The notes beneath the pieces are model-generated. The model had not been told where the DNA came from. It saw only the letters and a list, made by a program, of their open reading frames with translations, and ran no database searches. 64,000 bases of DNA from Azolla caroliniana (Eukaryota; Polypodiophyta): the NCBI GenBank assembly GCA_043228905.1, contig JBHGNT010000001.1, forward strand, positions 10,602,001 through 10,666,000, in the 5' to 3' direction. Both the position numbers and the translations under genes were made by a program. The first letter of the stretch is position 1, and every line of letters begins with the position of its first letter. Shown in pieces: positions 35,759-47,200 of this stretch.

Positions 35759-38337
35759 ATGGGTCTCCTAGTTTTGGTGACAAAATTCTTCTTTGTTTTC
35801 TTCATCTTTGATATCACATATAGTTTGGCTTCTTTAGAGGAGCTTGCCTCCGTACCTGAGGATGGCCGTTTCACACGTGAAGTTCAAGATTATCTCTCTT
35901 GGTTATCTCAAATGGAATCCATGGGCTATAATAGCCCTAGTAACACTAACAACAAGGTTGAACTGGAACCTAAGTATGGCCCTTCTAAGGATAGTGAAGA
36001 CATGAATCAAAACATTATCATTGTTAGCCAAACCCCTGGCATTGGCAATTTCCAATTAATCCAAGATGCCATCGATTCCATCCCCAAAGGCAATAACCAA
36101 CGAGTCATCATACAAATCGCCGAAGGAACTTATCGGTAACATTTCTAAATTTAATTTCTTGATAATAATAGCCTAACCTCAATTAGGCAATAATCTATCA
36201 TGGTTTATGTAAACTAGATGCAAGCCACCACATTGACCTTGATCATTATCCAAATAATCTAGTGTTTGTAAACAAGCAATTCCATTTTCATCTATGCCAC
36301 CACTTTATATACAAATCATTAAGTTTTAGTTCCACACTGCCATAAGCACATTCGAGCCAACCTACACTACCCACATTTTGATATTAACCATTAGTTATTT
36401 AATTGAGTCTAGCCCATTAATCCCATTTTCATGGAGGCCATAGTAACTAACCTTCCTTGACAAAGTTAGTGTATTATATGTTGTAGGGAGAAATTGAAGA
36501 TACCAAAGAAAAAGCCCTACATTACATTCTTGGGCGCCGGCACCAACAAGACTAAGATCACATGGGATGACAATGCTGCGAAGACTGGAACCACGTACAC
36601 TAGTGCAACTGTTTCTGTTATGTCGGATGGGTTCATTGCCAAAGGCATAGCTTTTGAGGTAATCTAGAATTCATGATTATAACGAGCATGGTTAAGTCAC
36701 AAGATGTTTTAGGGAATTAGAAATTATGATGGACACAACTAAATCATGGGATATTTTAGACATTTCCCTATGTGGGGAATGAGTGTCAGCCACACTTGCT
36801 ATCCATTCACATTTCTCCTACAATGTTTACACATTATGAGCTTCTCTAGATAAGATTAGAGATTTTTGTCTAGCTAAGCGTTGGTGAGCAAAAGATTGTA
36901 TGCGGGAAGAGCCTGCCTTGAACTTTCCCAAATCATGCTTGGCAAAAAAAATAATGGTCAACTTGATGAGTTTCTCTAGATTATTAGGCATGGAACATAG
37001 CTTGGTTGCCAAGTCTAGCAGAACGTAGCCATGTAGAAGCTCATAACATTAGGTCCTTGTAGGTTGTGAACATTTCTATGACTTTTTATCTACAATCAAA
37101 AACCTAGTTAGTATTGGCACCTAAAATTAAGTTGTGACATAATTGATGATTGCCAATCTTTGGTTGACCATGTGCCATGTAGAACTCATCGCCCCCGCCC
37201 GTACCAGGAATAGTGGGAGGGCAAGCAGTCGCATTCCAAATTTCGGGTGATCATGGGGCCATTTACGATTGTGCATTCTACGGAGCACAAGACACATTGT
37301 ACGACCACAAGGGACGCCATTACTTCAAGAACTGCCTCATCCAAGGCTCCGTCGACTTCATCTTCGGGGACGGCCAATCCATCTATCAAGTATTCAAAAC
37401 AAGTACTATAACTATAAGTTATAGCCATGTGGGGTGGCCATAACACCTCTAGGCTGTAATATATTGAATGACATACATATTCCACCTCGCAATTGCAGGC
37501 ATGCGAACTACGAACTATTCACATGAATGCGGGCTCACTAACGGCACAAAAACGGAAGCTTGGGACAGAGCCAACGGGCTTTGTGTTTCTTAACTGCACC
37601 GTGTCGGGGGTGGGGATGGTAATATTGGGCCGAGCTTGGGCTGCATACTCTCGGGTTGTCTTCATCTTCTCGTACCTCGATAATATCATCCTCCCCGATG
37701 GTTGGAACGATTGGGGCATCCCGGATCGACAAAAGTATGCTAATTGTTGTCATTCACTTCTAGCTAAGTTGTCTTAATTTTGTGAGACTTTCCTAGGGGT
37801 GAGAGGCCTTGGATACCTAGCTAGGTGCATGGAGGGGCATGGTTCCCCCTACCAGCACCTACCTAGGTATGCTATGCATAAACGCGTGTGTACTATGGAT
37901 AATATAAATTGTGGTCACTCTCATCAAAGTGTCAACGGAAATTTAGGTTTAACGAGAATAATAAGGTTAAAGGGACAATAGAGAACTCTATGTGTCCAAG
38001 TATGTGTCAATTCACAACTAGGAATAACTCCTCAAAACGTCTCCAAAAAATGAAACTCGAGTACATGATCACCTTTTTGTTTGTCATTTGAAGTTAGAAA
38101 AGTTTTTGTAAACATACATGATCACGATTTATGTCGAAATCATGACACAATGGCTAACATATTCTTCAACTTGCTCCATGTAGGACTGCTTTCTATGGTG
38201 AGTACAAGTGCTTTGGCCCAGGTGCCGATCGGCGTTCTCGAGTTGCTTGGTCTTATGAGCTCACTGATGCTCAAGTTGGACCTTTCTTATCCCTTGATTT
38301 CATTGATGCCAATTCATGGCTTACCTCTAGTCCTTGA
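35759..38337 (+). CDS. pectin methylesterase (pectinesterase), secreted, no pro-domain
   Basis: Removes methyl esters from cell-wall homogalacturonan. Five exons, all GT-AG and in frame: 35759-36135, 36487-36658, 37183-37389, 37499-37734 and 38184-38337 (TGA), 381 codons. The first 24 residues are a hydrophobic signal peptide ([20 protein letters not shown]). There is no inhibitor-like pro-region, only a short linker, so it is a group-2 type enzyme. Signature regions in order: GTYREKL (GxYxE), [21 protein letters not shown] (catalytic Asp in QDTL), [15 protein letters not shown] (second catalytic Asp) and [13 protein letters not shown] (catalytic Arg; Ala replaces the usual Pro of LGRPW). It ends [20 protein letters not shown] then [18 protein letters not shown], as usual. 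Length and frame suggest a functional gene. Confidence 0.95.
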
Positions 38338-38339
38338 GG

Positions 38340-41000
38340 AAACTCACACATTACATTTTTCATTTCAAATCTTGGAATAATTGGGTCTGTATGGACCCTG
38401 ATACCTACTAGGTGAAGTTCTTGAAGCCCCAAGTTCCTTATTTCAGCTTCCATTCATACCTATTTTTTAAAAGGGTCCTTGTAGAATTGGGTCCATTTCC
38501 AAATTTATTGAAGAGATAATTGGCAAGTCATCATCATGCATGCAAAATTCATGTACATGTACAACTTGAATCAATTTGGTATTTGATTAAAAGAACTTCA
38601 AAAGTTTGTGGGAGGTCACTTTTCAATTATAATGATATTGACTCTTTTTGCGAACTTGTAACCAATGTTTGTGTCACTGACTTGCAAATACTACAATGGA
38701 CAATGTCAATAAATGATCTTGATTTCTCGATTGTTACACACTTATTTCAAGATCTCTTTTGCAAATAAATACGTTATGTGTTTTATGTCATTAAATACCA
38801 ATGCTTACTATGTAAATTGCACACATTTTAGTTGAGCAAATACCATGATAGGCTTATGTCATGTTGTTTCATGAGTATTTTAAATTTGAATACATGATTC
38901 ATTTCTTTTTCACAATTGAAGATAAAACAATTCAAGTATGTACGAAAAAGATGGGGATGGTCTAGGTTCACATAGGCAAGTTGTTGAAATAGGGGAGGCA
39001 TTGCTCTTTACAAGTGGAGGTTGGAGCATTAGAGAAAGGATTAGGTTAATCATCTATGTCACCAACAAGATCATGGATTATGTTGACCATATGGTGATGT
39101 TTGTGAAGTCTCATTGAGGTTAACAAACATGTGTCAAATTTCCTCAATATATTATGGTTTTGACATATAGAGGTGGTCTTTAATTTGTCAGTATGTGATT
39201 AGTAGAGAAGATTGATCTATAATCTATTTGGAGGATTGTTTAGGAAGAATTCCGAAAATTTATGATCAAAATATTGTATCTTTGTTCTCAATTTAAGTTT
39301 GGATGTCATAACATTGGGAAGGTTGTGGAAGCTCGAGCTTATTAAATATAGATGGGAGCGGATCATATCCGCATTTCAAAGCTAATCTCTTCATAGCACC
39401 GACAAACATTTTGAACATGCGTCCTCATATTGAGTCCCAACAATGAAGAATTCATAAATTCACTTATAAATTATAATAGTGTTTTTAATGAAATGGTCAA
39501 AAAGAAGTTGGGGAGTTCTTTTCAATTCATTATTATAAGATTTCAATTTTCTTTGTTTCTCTTGCTTATGGCCAAGTGACTTAAAGCTTTGCATTTTTCT
39601 AATGTTTGTATTGTACAAGCAAAAGCTTTATTGTCCTGCTCATGCTCGTAGTATTATTTCCTATAGTCATACTCATCAATTGAACTAGTATTATATTCAC
39701 TGGAACTTCATCTTCATTGCTTGCCATTCATTGTAGCACCATCATAGTTGCTACTATGGAATAGTTGAACGGAGAATCACTCTCATGCTCTTCATATTTC
39801 TAAGGGATTGTGTTCTTTTCACGTGAGCAAATTTGTCTTCCTCCTTGTCATTAAAAACGCAATAGTTTTCATTGGTCTCTCTAGCATATTTAGAACAAAT
39901 TACTTCTAGGTAGACTAGTTGGTTACATAGAACTTTCTAAATAGATGAGCTTTACATTTTGTTTCTTAATATCTTTTGCACTCTCTCATTAGACATATTT
40001 ATTTTAAGTGGCTATTTGAGCCATGCCTCTCGAAAAACATAACAACATGACCTATGGCACCTATGATCTCATAAAGCATTCTGCCCCAATTATATTTGTA
40101 AGTAATGGATTTTGAAATGGTATAACAAAAAATGAATGTAAAAGTTGAAATGAAAAACTAAAGCAATTGCTGAATTCAACAATTTTCGTGTTCCATGAGT
40201 TTTGGTTCTATGGTATCAGAGTAGCAAAGAGCATCCTAATTTCCTCGACTATGGTTCAATCCTTGATAGCAAGATAGTTCATATATTGTATGAAATCCTA
40301 AAAATCAGGACTAATGTCTCCATGTGGGAGAGATTCCAAGATGACATTCTTCACCTTCTAGTATGTTGAGGCAACATAGGTCACATATACTCTATTTTTG
40401 CCCACTATTAAGACAAGCCCCGGATTCTATGCTCAAAGTGTGAGTGCATGTACATTATGCTTATCTCCCCCTTATGGGACATGGGTCTCTAAATGCGAGC
40501 TTGGGCATTAGGCCAACTTGCCCGAAGGTAACATTCCCAATATCAAGTATATAATGTGGAGGTTACCACTAATGCTAAGTAAAATATTGGCTCATGTTTT
40601 CTTTTAATCAATAGTCTATCACAATATTTCTTAATTAAAATAATCTCTTCTCTGCCTATTCAAAGTTTAGAATTGGGTTTGTGTAGAAGGGGAAGGGCAA
40701 GCTACATAAATGGTCTTGCTTGCTCATAAAGTAGTTCTCTTTTCCTTAACTCTTCTTACACGCCCACCTATGAATGAGTTTTACCTTAATTGATCCTATA
40801 ATAATTATTATGATTGATGGAAATATTAAAGGCATACATTTATACTCCCAAAATGCATTTTTTTTTTCCTTTCCAAAATGAAGCTACTTTCCCATTGGTT
40901 AGGAAGGATTATTACAAGGAAGCTTATACACAAAATGGGGAATCTCCCTCCGATCAAGATCAAGAAAATGAGACTACTTACATAGTTTTTCAAACCGACT
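38340..41000. other. AT-rich DNA, no gene recognised
   Basis: Mostly background ORFs. At 40211-40222 TGGTATCAGAGT closely matches an initiator-Met primer-binding site, and 40230-40520 has LTR-like composition with GGTTCAATCC nearby, so an old Copia edge may be here, but no LTR pair is visible. Confidence 0.45.
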
Positions 41001-41704
41001 ACCTAAAGTAAGTAGATACCTATAACTAAAAGCAGTGGCCTTTAGTGTTGGTCAGTATGAGCCAACTCCTGGGGCCTACAACGAAGGGAGGGAGGCATGT
41101 GAAAAGGAAACAGCCAGCGTGTGGGCTGGTAGTTCCACCTCGGGCCACTTTCTCCTAGCGTCACCATAGGCGTGTTCTGCCATTTCTGCGAAAAGCACAA
41201 CTAGGCAGTGGCCACATCATTGGAGTGGTTGCAAACCTCGTCCAATTGCCCTCGTAGGCAGCTGATAAGCGCTGTCGTGAAAATCCGTCACTATGTGCGG
41301 ATCGTGAGACGGAACTGCGGGGGTTCTGGACTAGAAGGATTTAGAGCAACATGTACAACACAAGCAAGTTTTAAGCATAAGACAAGTGGGAGAGACAAAT
41401 CATTAGTTTATTGCAAAAGAAAATCGATTCTTAATAATTTCAGAATCGTGTTACAATGGGTTGGGTATGGAAATGAGAGATTAGTTTTTCAAAGAAAGGA
41501 GCCAACAACCATGCAAGGAGTGGTCCGATATGAATACGAGAGATAATTTTTGACAAGAAAGATCAAGTAAACAAAGCTAGGAGTTTGATATCAATATGTG
41601 AGATAAATTGTTTCTCGAATCCGAGAGGGAAGAAGAAAGAAGGGGAAAAAAAACTAAGAGGGAAAAAATGGGACATATATCGAGCTCCTCGTTGATCCTT
41701 CTCC

Positions 41705-41850
41705 CCAATGTTACTTTGCATCCCCACTTTTAGTTGGATGGCCTCTATTTTTAGTTGTATGACCTCTGCTTTTAGTTGCATGCTTCCATTTTTAGATGCA
41801 TGCCTTTTACTTTTAGTTGCATGGCCTTGGCTTTTGGTTGCATGCGATTG
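41705..41850. repeat. minisatellite, about 18-24 bp units
   Basis: Six to seven units around TTTTTAGTTGCATGGCCT (TGCATG core). In the reverse strand it gives an ORF with periodic MQLK / TKSK residues, which I take as chance coding. Confidence 0.8.
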
Positions 41851-41927
41851 TCTGTATAATTCGGCCAAATGACACAATCATCCATAAAGTTTAGCTCGTG
41901 CGCAATCCGTACGTGCGTCGCAACCAA

Positions 41928-42625
41928 ACCGTAGACGCGTCCGCGCGCAAAAGTTTCGACCGCGTAGTAGTGTACGCATCCACGCATGCGCGTGTCTCGA
42001 CCGCGCCGTAGTGTACGCATCCACGCGCGCGCGCGTCCAACCCGTACCGTGTACGCATCCATGCACAAAAGTCTCAACCGCGCTGTAGTGTACGCATCCA
42101 CGCATGCGCACGTGCGCACACACGTGTGCGCACATACACGTCCGTCTGAAACGTCCACGCGTACGCCCGAAACTTGCACACGTGCGTACATCCGAAGACG
42201 TCCATGCGCGCATACGCGCGCGTCCAACCCGCACCGTGTACGCATCCATGCACAAAAGTCTCAACCGCGCCGTAGTGTACGCATCCACGCATGCGCGCGT
42301 GCACACATACGCGTCCGTCCGAAACGTCCACACGTACGCCCGAAACTTGCACACGCGCGTACATCCAAAAATGTCCATGCGCGTACATTTGAAAACGTCC
42401 ACGCGGCCATGCACACGCGCGTATGCTCGAAGCGTTTCATGCATACACGCGTATGCCCAAAGCATGTCCGAAACGTCCACGCGTACGCCCGAAACTTGCA
42501 CACGCGCGTACATCCGAAGACGTCCATGCGCGCGTACATTCGAAAACGTCCACGCGGCCATGCACACGTGCGTACACTCGAAGCATTTCATGCATACACG
42601 CGTATGCCCGAAGCGTGCACACCAT
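41928..42625. repeat. CpG-rich alternating purine-pyrimidine minisatellite
   Basis: About 700 bp of CG/CA/TG/TA steps. The right part repeats a CGAAACGTCCACGCGTACGC-type unit of roughly 25-38 bp (with CGAAACTTGCACACGCGCGT, then ACATC, and CGAAGACGTCCATGCGCG). The left part repeats GTGTACGCATCCACGCATGC and CTCAACCGCGCCGTA blocks. A higher-order copy of about 190 bp starts near 42027 and again near 42218. Long frames are open on both strands in several frames because stop codons cannot arise in such sequence; none is a protein. It has strong Z-DNA potential. Confidence 0.9.
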
Positions 42626-43512
42626 ATAGTGTAGCCCAAGTCACCTTGAACATTCTATGCTCCACACATTGATAGAATGAATATGTTTTGGTTTCCCTTA
42701 TATATTCTGGGTTCCAATGTTGTCCTATCTATGTGGGATATCTCACAATTTTGTCTTGTCTTTTCTTTTCTTCAAACTTCACACTCACATAACTTGATAC
42801 TTGTTTATCCGTTTTATGCGTAGTAAAATACGCTATGAAGCTCTTGAACACATCTATCTTTCCATATCTATATATTAAGCTAATGGTAAATAATTATTTT
42901 ACTAGTTTTCATATCGTGTGTGAAAAACCACACGACAACGCGAACCATATATCCATGATCACTTCCTCTGGGGGTTGTACCAGATCTTGGAAAACCTTGA
43001 AGCATCGTGCTTTCTAGACATACCACAAGATGAAGCCTGCGATCAACCTCCAAATTTCCAGGAACCTAGGGGATGCGAACAACAAGTCTCTCTCGAAGTG
43101 GATCTTGACGATTTTGCCTCTCGTGCATACATAACACCAACTATCCGCATTGAAGGCGTCTGTCCACCTATCAGCCAAGTGGTCAATCCATGCCGCAAGA
43201 CTCCACGATGCTATTCCATCCACTTCACATGCCGCAAGGAGGCAAGTGACTCTGCCCCATACCTTTTGAGCTTGAGGGCAATCCCAAAGACAATGTCTTA
43301 GAGACTCAATAGGTGAAGAGCAAAGTGGGCAACCTATCGGGCTGCCACTTTTACCTAGCCATTCGCCAACGGGAACCACATTATGACCAATCTACCATCA
43401 AAAGAGCTTGATTTTTTCAGGCATGTGGAGACGCCAGAGACCCTTCCAAAAGGTAATGAGCACCTCGTTAGGGATGCCCAGTGATCGCCATCCATTACGA
43501 AGGGGACCATCG

Positions 43513-44252
43513 TGTTGGTAGACGGGTCCCTCTGGATGGGAAGGGAGAAGAACAGTGCCGACGAACAAACTCCCTCTGGATGGAAACGGTATGAACCGGA
43601 TGGGGAGAACCCGACTTCGGAGAGTCGGATGGTGCAGGCCCGGTATGAACCGGATGAGGAGTACCCGACTGCGGAGAGTCGGATGGTGCAGGCCCAGTAT
43701 GAACCGGATGAGGAGTACCCGACTGCGGAGAGTCGGATGGTGCAGGCCCGGTATGAACCGGATGAGGAGTACCCGACTGCGGAGAGTCGGATGGAGCCCA
43801 TCGAGGCTACATTTGTAAATAGCCGAAAAGTCATATTAGTATAAATATGACTTAGGGCAAACTTTTAGTTTTGTCATTCTTGTTGTTATTCTTTCTTGTT
43901 GGTGCAAGAAGAAATTAGAGCGCGTAACTGTACAGAGAGAGTGAGAGAGAAAGATAGAGAGAGACGAGGTCGTTGCCTCTGTTGTAACCGCCGCCTTTGG
44001 CGAAGATCTGAGAACACGAGGTCGTTGCCTCTGTGATCTCACTGTTGTATATTTTCTGCATAGTGACAGTTTGCAGCTTGTGGGCTGCCGTGGTTTTTCC
44101 CCCTATTTTGGGGTTTTCCACGTATACCTCCTGTGCACCATTTCTCCTCTTCTTTTTTATTTTGTGTCGCGTTTCATTACCTGTTTTCTGTGTATGTAAA
44201 GAATCTCGGTTGTGGCCGAGCATCGGACATAAGGAACGTCGAGTTCTCAACA
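43513..44252 (+). repeat. 5' LTR of the second Copia element
   Basis: 740 bp, with four (last one partial) 54-bp U3 repeats from 43587 (starts 43587, 43641, 43695, 43749), TATAAATA at 43840-43847, and an inverted pair GTGGTTTTTCCCCC / GGGGTTTTCCACG near 44088-44121. Confidence 0.96.
43587..43795 (+). repeat. 54-bp tandem repeats in U3
   Basis: Unit CGGTATGAACCGGATGAGGA followed by GTACCCGACTGCGGAGAGTC and GGATGGTGCAGGCC. Nearly identical copies; one has CAGTATG for CGGTATG. The 3' LTR has one unit fewer (from 48429). Each unit contains CCGGAT and PuPy inverted words, likely transcription-factor sites. Confidence 0.95.
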
Positions 44253-44254
44253 AG

Positions 44255-44266
44255 TGGTATCAGAGC
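44255..44266 (+). other. primer-binding site of the second Copia element
   Basis: TGGTATCAGAGC two bases after the 5' LTR: initiator-Met tRNA match. Confidence 0.93.
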
Positions 44267-44283
44267 GAGGTTCGACACAAAAA

Positions 44284-47200
44284 ATGGACGAATCGTTTGG
44301 CGGCATGTTCAAGCTCACCGGCTCCAACTATTCAGTGTGGAAGTCGAAGATGAGGGACATGCTCGTGGTTAAAGACCTCTGGCTGCCGGTTCAGTTCGGG
44401 GACAAGAGACCGGACAAAATCGACGCCGCGATATGGGAGGTGATGCACATGAAGACAACGGCGTACATACGGTGCTTCATCGACATGAGCCTGTACAACA
44501 ACTTCAATGAAGAGAGTAAGGCTCATGAGCTATGGGAGAAGATCGGCACAATGTTCCAGAACAAAAACGCTGTCAATCAGGCGTCGGTATTCCGGAAGCT
44601 TGTAAGACTCCGGTACCAAGATGGCCACAGCATGGCGGAGCATATGAATGCCTTCCAGGGGCTGATTCACCAGGCAACGTCATTGGAAGTACCTCTTGCC
44701 GATGAGGTCCTCGCGCTACTCCTGCTCGGTTCCCTCCCGGATAGCTGGGAGACGTTAGTTGTCACTTTGGGCAACGCCGGGCCGGAAGGAAAACGGCTAT
44801 CCCTAGCAAAAGTAAAGTCGAGCTTGCTAGATGAGGAGGCTCGTCGGAAAGACAAAGATACGAGCTCCGACTCCAAAGCGCTCCTTACCGAATCGGAACG
44901 CGGAAGACATAGAAACCGTAGTCCCCAGAACCGGGAGAAGTCGGGGACACGATCAAAGTCAAGGGGGAGACCGACTTGCTTCTATTGCGGCAAGCCGGGA
45001 CACTTCCAAAAGAACCATCGGCATTTCCGTAAAGACAAGGAAACCGACTATACCGATTCGAAGCAAACCCCGAACCGGAACGGTACAGACCGGAACGGTA
45101 AAGACCGGAGGGGGCCGGACCGGAAGGGAACGACGGCAATTGCGGCAAGTGAAGAGGAGTTGATGCTCATCACCGAGGAGAGTGAGATAAACCATGCCGG
45201 CGATGAGATGACCTGGGTGGTAGACTCCGGAGCGTCGTTCCACCTTACCCCGGACCGGAAATGCTTCTCATCCTACTCAGCCGGTGATCACGGCTGTGTC
45301 CGGATGGGGAATGAAGGAACATGCCGAATTGTCGGCATAGGAGACGTGTGGCTGACAACACCAACCGGATGCAAGTTGCTGTTGAAAGATGTCCGACACG
45401 TTCCGGAAGTACGTCTGAACCTGATATCAGCCGGTCGGCTAGATGATGAAGGCTACACGGGTAGCATCCGGAACGGTGTCATAAAGTTCAGCAAAGGGAG
45501 CCTGATTGTGGCTCGGGCCCGGAAGGTAAACACACTGTACCTGATGAATGCCCGGTTATGTCCGGAAGAAGTGAACGTGGCTTCCGACACTGCCGGTGAG
45601 CTGTGGCACAAGAGGCTATGTCACATGAGTGAGAAGGGGATGAAGAGGCTTGGAGACGACAACCTCATTCCAGTGAAGAACGTGCACTTAGAGAAGTGCA
45701 CTGATTGTCTGGCCGGTAAGCAGAACCGGACCTCCTTCCGACCAAGGCCACCGATGAGACGTAATGCACCACTGGAGTTGGTGCATACAGATGTTTGTCA
45801 AGTAGACACGAAGTCACATGCCGGAGCGCAGTACTTCGTGACGTTCATAGATGACCACAGCCGGAAGCTGTGGGCCACACCGTTGAAGACGAAGGATCAG
45901 GTGTTATCCGTCTTCAAAGAGCTCCACGCGAGAGTGGAAAGAGAAACCGGCCGGAAGCTGAAGGCGGTTCGAGCAGATAACGGAGGTGAGTACCGGGGGC
46001 AGTTCGAGGAGTACTGCCGCTCGAAGGGAATCCGGCTCGAATTTACCGTGCCGAAGACGTCGGAACTAAACGGACTGGCCGAGAGGATGAACCGGACCAT
46101 AATGGAGAGGGTCCGGAGTATGCTAGCGCATGCAAAACTACCCAAGAAGTTTTGGGCTGAGGCACTATCGACGGCGACATATGTGATAAACAGATCACCC
46201 TCAGTACCCTTGGACGGAGACACGCCACAGAGAGTATGGACCGGTAAGGAAGTGTCCTACCGGCATCTAAGGGTGTTCGGGTGTCTCGCGTACGTGCATG
46301 TAGCAAAGGACCGGAGAGGAAAGCTAGATCCAAAGACCCGACCATGCATATTCCTCGGTTACGGTGACGACGAGTTCAGCTACCGAGTGTGGGACCCGGT
46401 CGACAAGAAGTATTCCGGAGTCGAGATATTATCTTCATGGAGGACAAGACGCTCGCCGACTGGGAGTCGGAGAAGAAGATAATGAACTCCGAGTCGACCG
46501 GTAAGGATAGACTCCACAATGAGCAGACCCAACCGGCAAGAGACCGGTTAGCACTCGAGGAACCAGCCGGTTACGGTGAGGATACCGAACCGTCAGAAGA
46601 AGAAGTAGAGGAAGCTGAGACCGGAACCGGTCAAGACCCCGAATCGGATTCGGATGAAGAGCAAATGGAGGAACCGATTACCGAAGCCCGAAGACGTAGA
46701 TATCCTCTCAGAGAGAGAAGGGCGCCCCGGAGATTTCCGGATGTAGAGCATGTCCTGCTGACCGACGAGGGGGAGCCGGAAAGCTTCGAAGAAGCGAAGG
46801 TTGACACCCACAACCGAAAATGGTTAAGTGCCATGCAGGATGAGATGGATTCCCTGCATGAGAACCATACGTACGAATTGGTGGAGCTGCCGAAAGGAAA
46901 GCGGGCACTCCGAAACAAGTGGGTATTCAAGTTGAAACCGGGAGATGCCGGCAACCCCCCGAGATACAAAGCCAGGATTGTGGTGAAGGGGTTCCAGCAG
47001 AAGAAGGGCGTGGACTTCGACGAAATATTCGCCCCGGTAGTAAAGATGACCTCCATCCGGACGGTGCTGAGTATAGCAGCAAGCATGGATCTCGAGGTAG
47101 AGCAGCTGGACGTGAAGACAACATTCCTTCACGGCGACCTCGAAGAGGAGATCTACATGCAGCAACCGGAAGGATTTGTGGAGAAAGGGAAGGAGCACCT

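Larger units (their letters stand above)
41273..42937. mobile_element. 1665-bp non-coding TGTCGT element in the LINE, near-perfect 4-bp TSD
   Basis: It begins TGTCGTG and ends CACGACA, inserted between LINE codons for DIWF and LISCLRG (flanks GCGC at 41269-41272 and ACGC at 42938-42941, one C-to-T-type change on the minus strand). Its right end (minus strand TGTCGTGTGGTTTTTCACAC then ACGATATGAAAA) aligns base by base with the right end of 22584-23448, and both left ends share GTT(C/T)TGGACTAG about 60 bp in. It has a terminal hairpin (42915-42934), a 24-bp minisatellite (41705-41850) and a 700-bp CpG-rich minisatellite. Probably a solo LTR or non-autonomous LTR-type element. Confidence 0.8.

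Noticed and set aside
41928-42625. CRISPR-like or centromere-type array
   Set aside because: Units are degenerate, without unique spacers, total only 700 bp and sit inside a mobile element.
41772-42672. Long overlapping ORFs (up to 253 codons) on both strands
   Set aside because: They arise because the CpG/CpA minisatellite contains almost no stop triplets; the peptides are simple repeats in every frame.
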